Positions 62,897 through 64,000 of a stretch of 64,000 nt of DNA are shown here, piece after piece. The stretch lies in NCBI GenBank assembly GCA_003224905.1, contig QIAA01000052.1, positions 1 through 64,000 of the forward strand, in the 5' to 3' direction. How positions within the stretch are numbered: position 1 is the stretch's first letter; each line of letters begins with the position of its first letter. Below the pieces are notes generated by a model. That model was not told the origin of the DNA. It saw nothing but the letters and a program-made list of their open reading frames with translations, and searched no databases. Both the position numbers and the translations under genes were made by a program. Source of the stretch: Acidobacteriota bacterium (GTDB lineage Bacteria > Acidobacteriota > Terriglobia > Terriglobales > Acidobacteriaceae).

Positions 62897-63999
62897 ATTG
62901 TGATTCGCAGCTGCCGGGCAGCGTTCTGGTTGTAAACTTTGTGCAGAATTGGCTCGGGCAACTCGATGCCATAGATCCGCCATCGGCCCTGCGGCGGCAC
63001 CTTGGCGGGAGCGTAATCGAAATACTCGTCGCCGGTTTCGAGAAACCGGAAATAGATCTCATACAACTTATCGTTAAACACTTGTTGCGGGAATTCGTCT
63101 CCGTGGGGGGTCGCATCAGTTCCGAACAGGATGCGGTCCTGATAACGATCGAAAAATTTGCGCGAAGTTCTTGGCTGCCGCCCCAACTCTCCGATGCGGG
63201 CGCCAATATCGACGAACATATTGGAAAAACGGTCGAGGTTCTCGGAGACATTGGCCAGATTCTCGGCGAAGTTGCCCACGTGCAAAACTACGAACTGTGT
63301 CTTGGGATGACGGGCGAACACCCGATTCCGGGCTTCGAGCAATTCCGCATTGCTGGGGAAATCGTGGCCATAGAAAGACCAGTCTGGATGGTTGTTGAGC
63401 TCCTCATATCGCTCGTTGAAACGATCGGTGGGTGTGAAGAATGCGATCGGATCAGAGACGTGAATTGCAACTGGCATGTTTAGTTGTCCGCAGGCATCCC
63501 ACATGGGGTCAAACCGCGGGTCATCAATCTTCACCAGCTTGCCCGAGGTGATATTTTCCCGCAGGTAGAGGCCGAGGGTTTTCAGGATTTTCAGCCCGCG
63601 GGCGCCCGCACCATGTGCGCGCTCAATTGCATCTGCCTGCAGGCGAGGGTAGTTGGGCTCCAGGAATTTCGAGTAACTGGGTTCGGTGAAGGTGTAGAAC
63701 CGCCCTGGAAATGCCTTGTCGTACTTGGTCACAGCTCCCACCAGGCCGTTATCGAAGCCGCCGGTTAAGTTCACCATCGCCCGAAGATTCTTGCGTTCCA
63801 TAACGGCCAGAAGCTCGTCAGGTGCCCCCAGATAATTGCGCTCCGGGGCCAGCTCAATTCCATTCTCTGATTTTGCGGAAAAGGAAATATGAGTGTGAAT
63901 GTCTACGACGGGGAATCGTGCCCGCTCCACACGGGTCTCGCGCACCTGCAACATGCTCTTGGGCTCGTAGTCGGTAAGATCTAGACGCTGACCGGAAGA
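62893..63999 (-). CDS. Amidohydrolase-family protein (5' end outside the window)
   Basis: Continues off the right edge: the frame is open past ATG 63954 (LDLTDYEPKSMLQVRETRVERARFPVVDIHTHIS). HTH near the N-terminus, the central LKILKTLGLYLRE, NMPVAIHVSDPIAFF, TQFVVLHVGNFAENL and DRILFGTDATPHGDEF mark an amidohydrolase_2 (metal-dependent hydrolase/decarboxylase) family member. Substrate not predictable. Stop overlaps the DUF5107 gene start, so the two are an operon. Confidence 0.85.
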   Translation of the reverse strand, partial: SSGQRLDLTDYEPKSMLQVRETRVERARFPVVDIHTHISFSAKSENGIELAPERNYLGAPDELLAVMERKNLRAMVNLTGGFDNGLVGAVTKYDKAFPGRFYTFTEPSYSKFLEPNYPRLQADAIERAHGAGARGLKILKTLGLYLRENITSGKLVKIDDPRFDPMWDACGQLNMPVAIHVSDPIAFFTPTDRFNERYEELNNHPDWSFYGHDFPSNAELLEARNRVFARHPKTQFVVLHVGNFAENLANVSENLDRFSNMFVDIGARIGELGRQPRTSRKFFDRYQDRILFGTDATPHGDEFPQQVFNDKLYEIYFRFLETGDEYFDYAPAKVPPQGRWRIYGIELPEPILHKVYNQNAARQLRITI

Positions 64000-64000
64000 A

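Overview
The window looks like a chromosomal stretch from a soil acidobacterium. Evidence is the duplicated orphan permease at the left edge (a MacB/FtsX-type protein expanded in Acidobacteriota), a DUF2934 protein, short DUF4118 and TPR/DUF5107 proteins, and Ig-like repeats of the 'sATPssrTItqG' type. Assignment is by family content only.

Layout. (1) 1-2966: end of a TPR protein and an ABC-type duplicated permease whose start codon appears to have decayed to ACG. (2) About 3.2-24.1 kb: a gene-dense accessory block of plasmid/ICE-type genes: PRTRC proteins E, C, F and B, a CHC2-like zinc protein, a Rad52-like annealing protein, a DUF6094 methyltransferase, a SNF2-type helicase, DUF932, DUF6878-like and DUF6915-like proteins. 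It carries three toxin-antitoxin pairs (DUF1778/GNAT, AbrB/PIN, Phd/PIN) placed at the 3' ends of host genes. At least ten of its genes carry frameshifts or in-frame stops, so I read it as a decaying integrated element. (3) 24.4-30.7 kb: DUF4118 protein, ion transporter, M50 site-2 protease coupled to an Ig-like fragment, DUF2934 protein and one tRNA-Asp. (4) 31.2-39.3 kb: a tight seven-gene minus-strand operon combining a coiled-coil protein, PspA, a substrate-binding protein fused to OmpA, an ABC permease and ATPase, a membrane coiled-coil protein and an AAA+ ATPase, with a divergent helix-turn-helix gene. (5) 39.6-53.5 kb: a GntR-type regulator followed by a plus-strand cluster: RnfD-like/ASPIC fusion (UnbU-UnbV-like), Rieske oxygenase, two acyltransferase-like proteins, a GH3 acyl-adenylating enzyme, fatty acid desaturase, P450, MATE exporter and sterol-desaturase-like hydroxylase. 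It looks like an uncharacterised biosynthetic cluster for a modified acyl conjugate. (6) 53.8-64 kb: secreted proteins, a GNAT, a 2-hydroxyacid dehydrogenase, a sodium:solute symporter (frameshifted near its C-terminus), a DUF5107/TPR protein and an amidohydrolase that runs off the right edge.

The two systems most worth attention are the PspA/AAA/ABC/OmpA operon and the GH3/Rieske/P450/desaturase cluster. The most unusual sequence structure is the nested toxin-antitoxin insertions in the PRTRC block, two of which are flanked by diverged duplicates of the 3' end of the interrupted gene.
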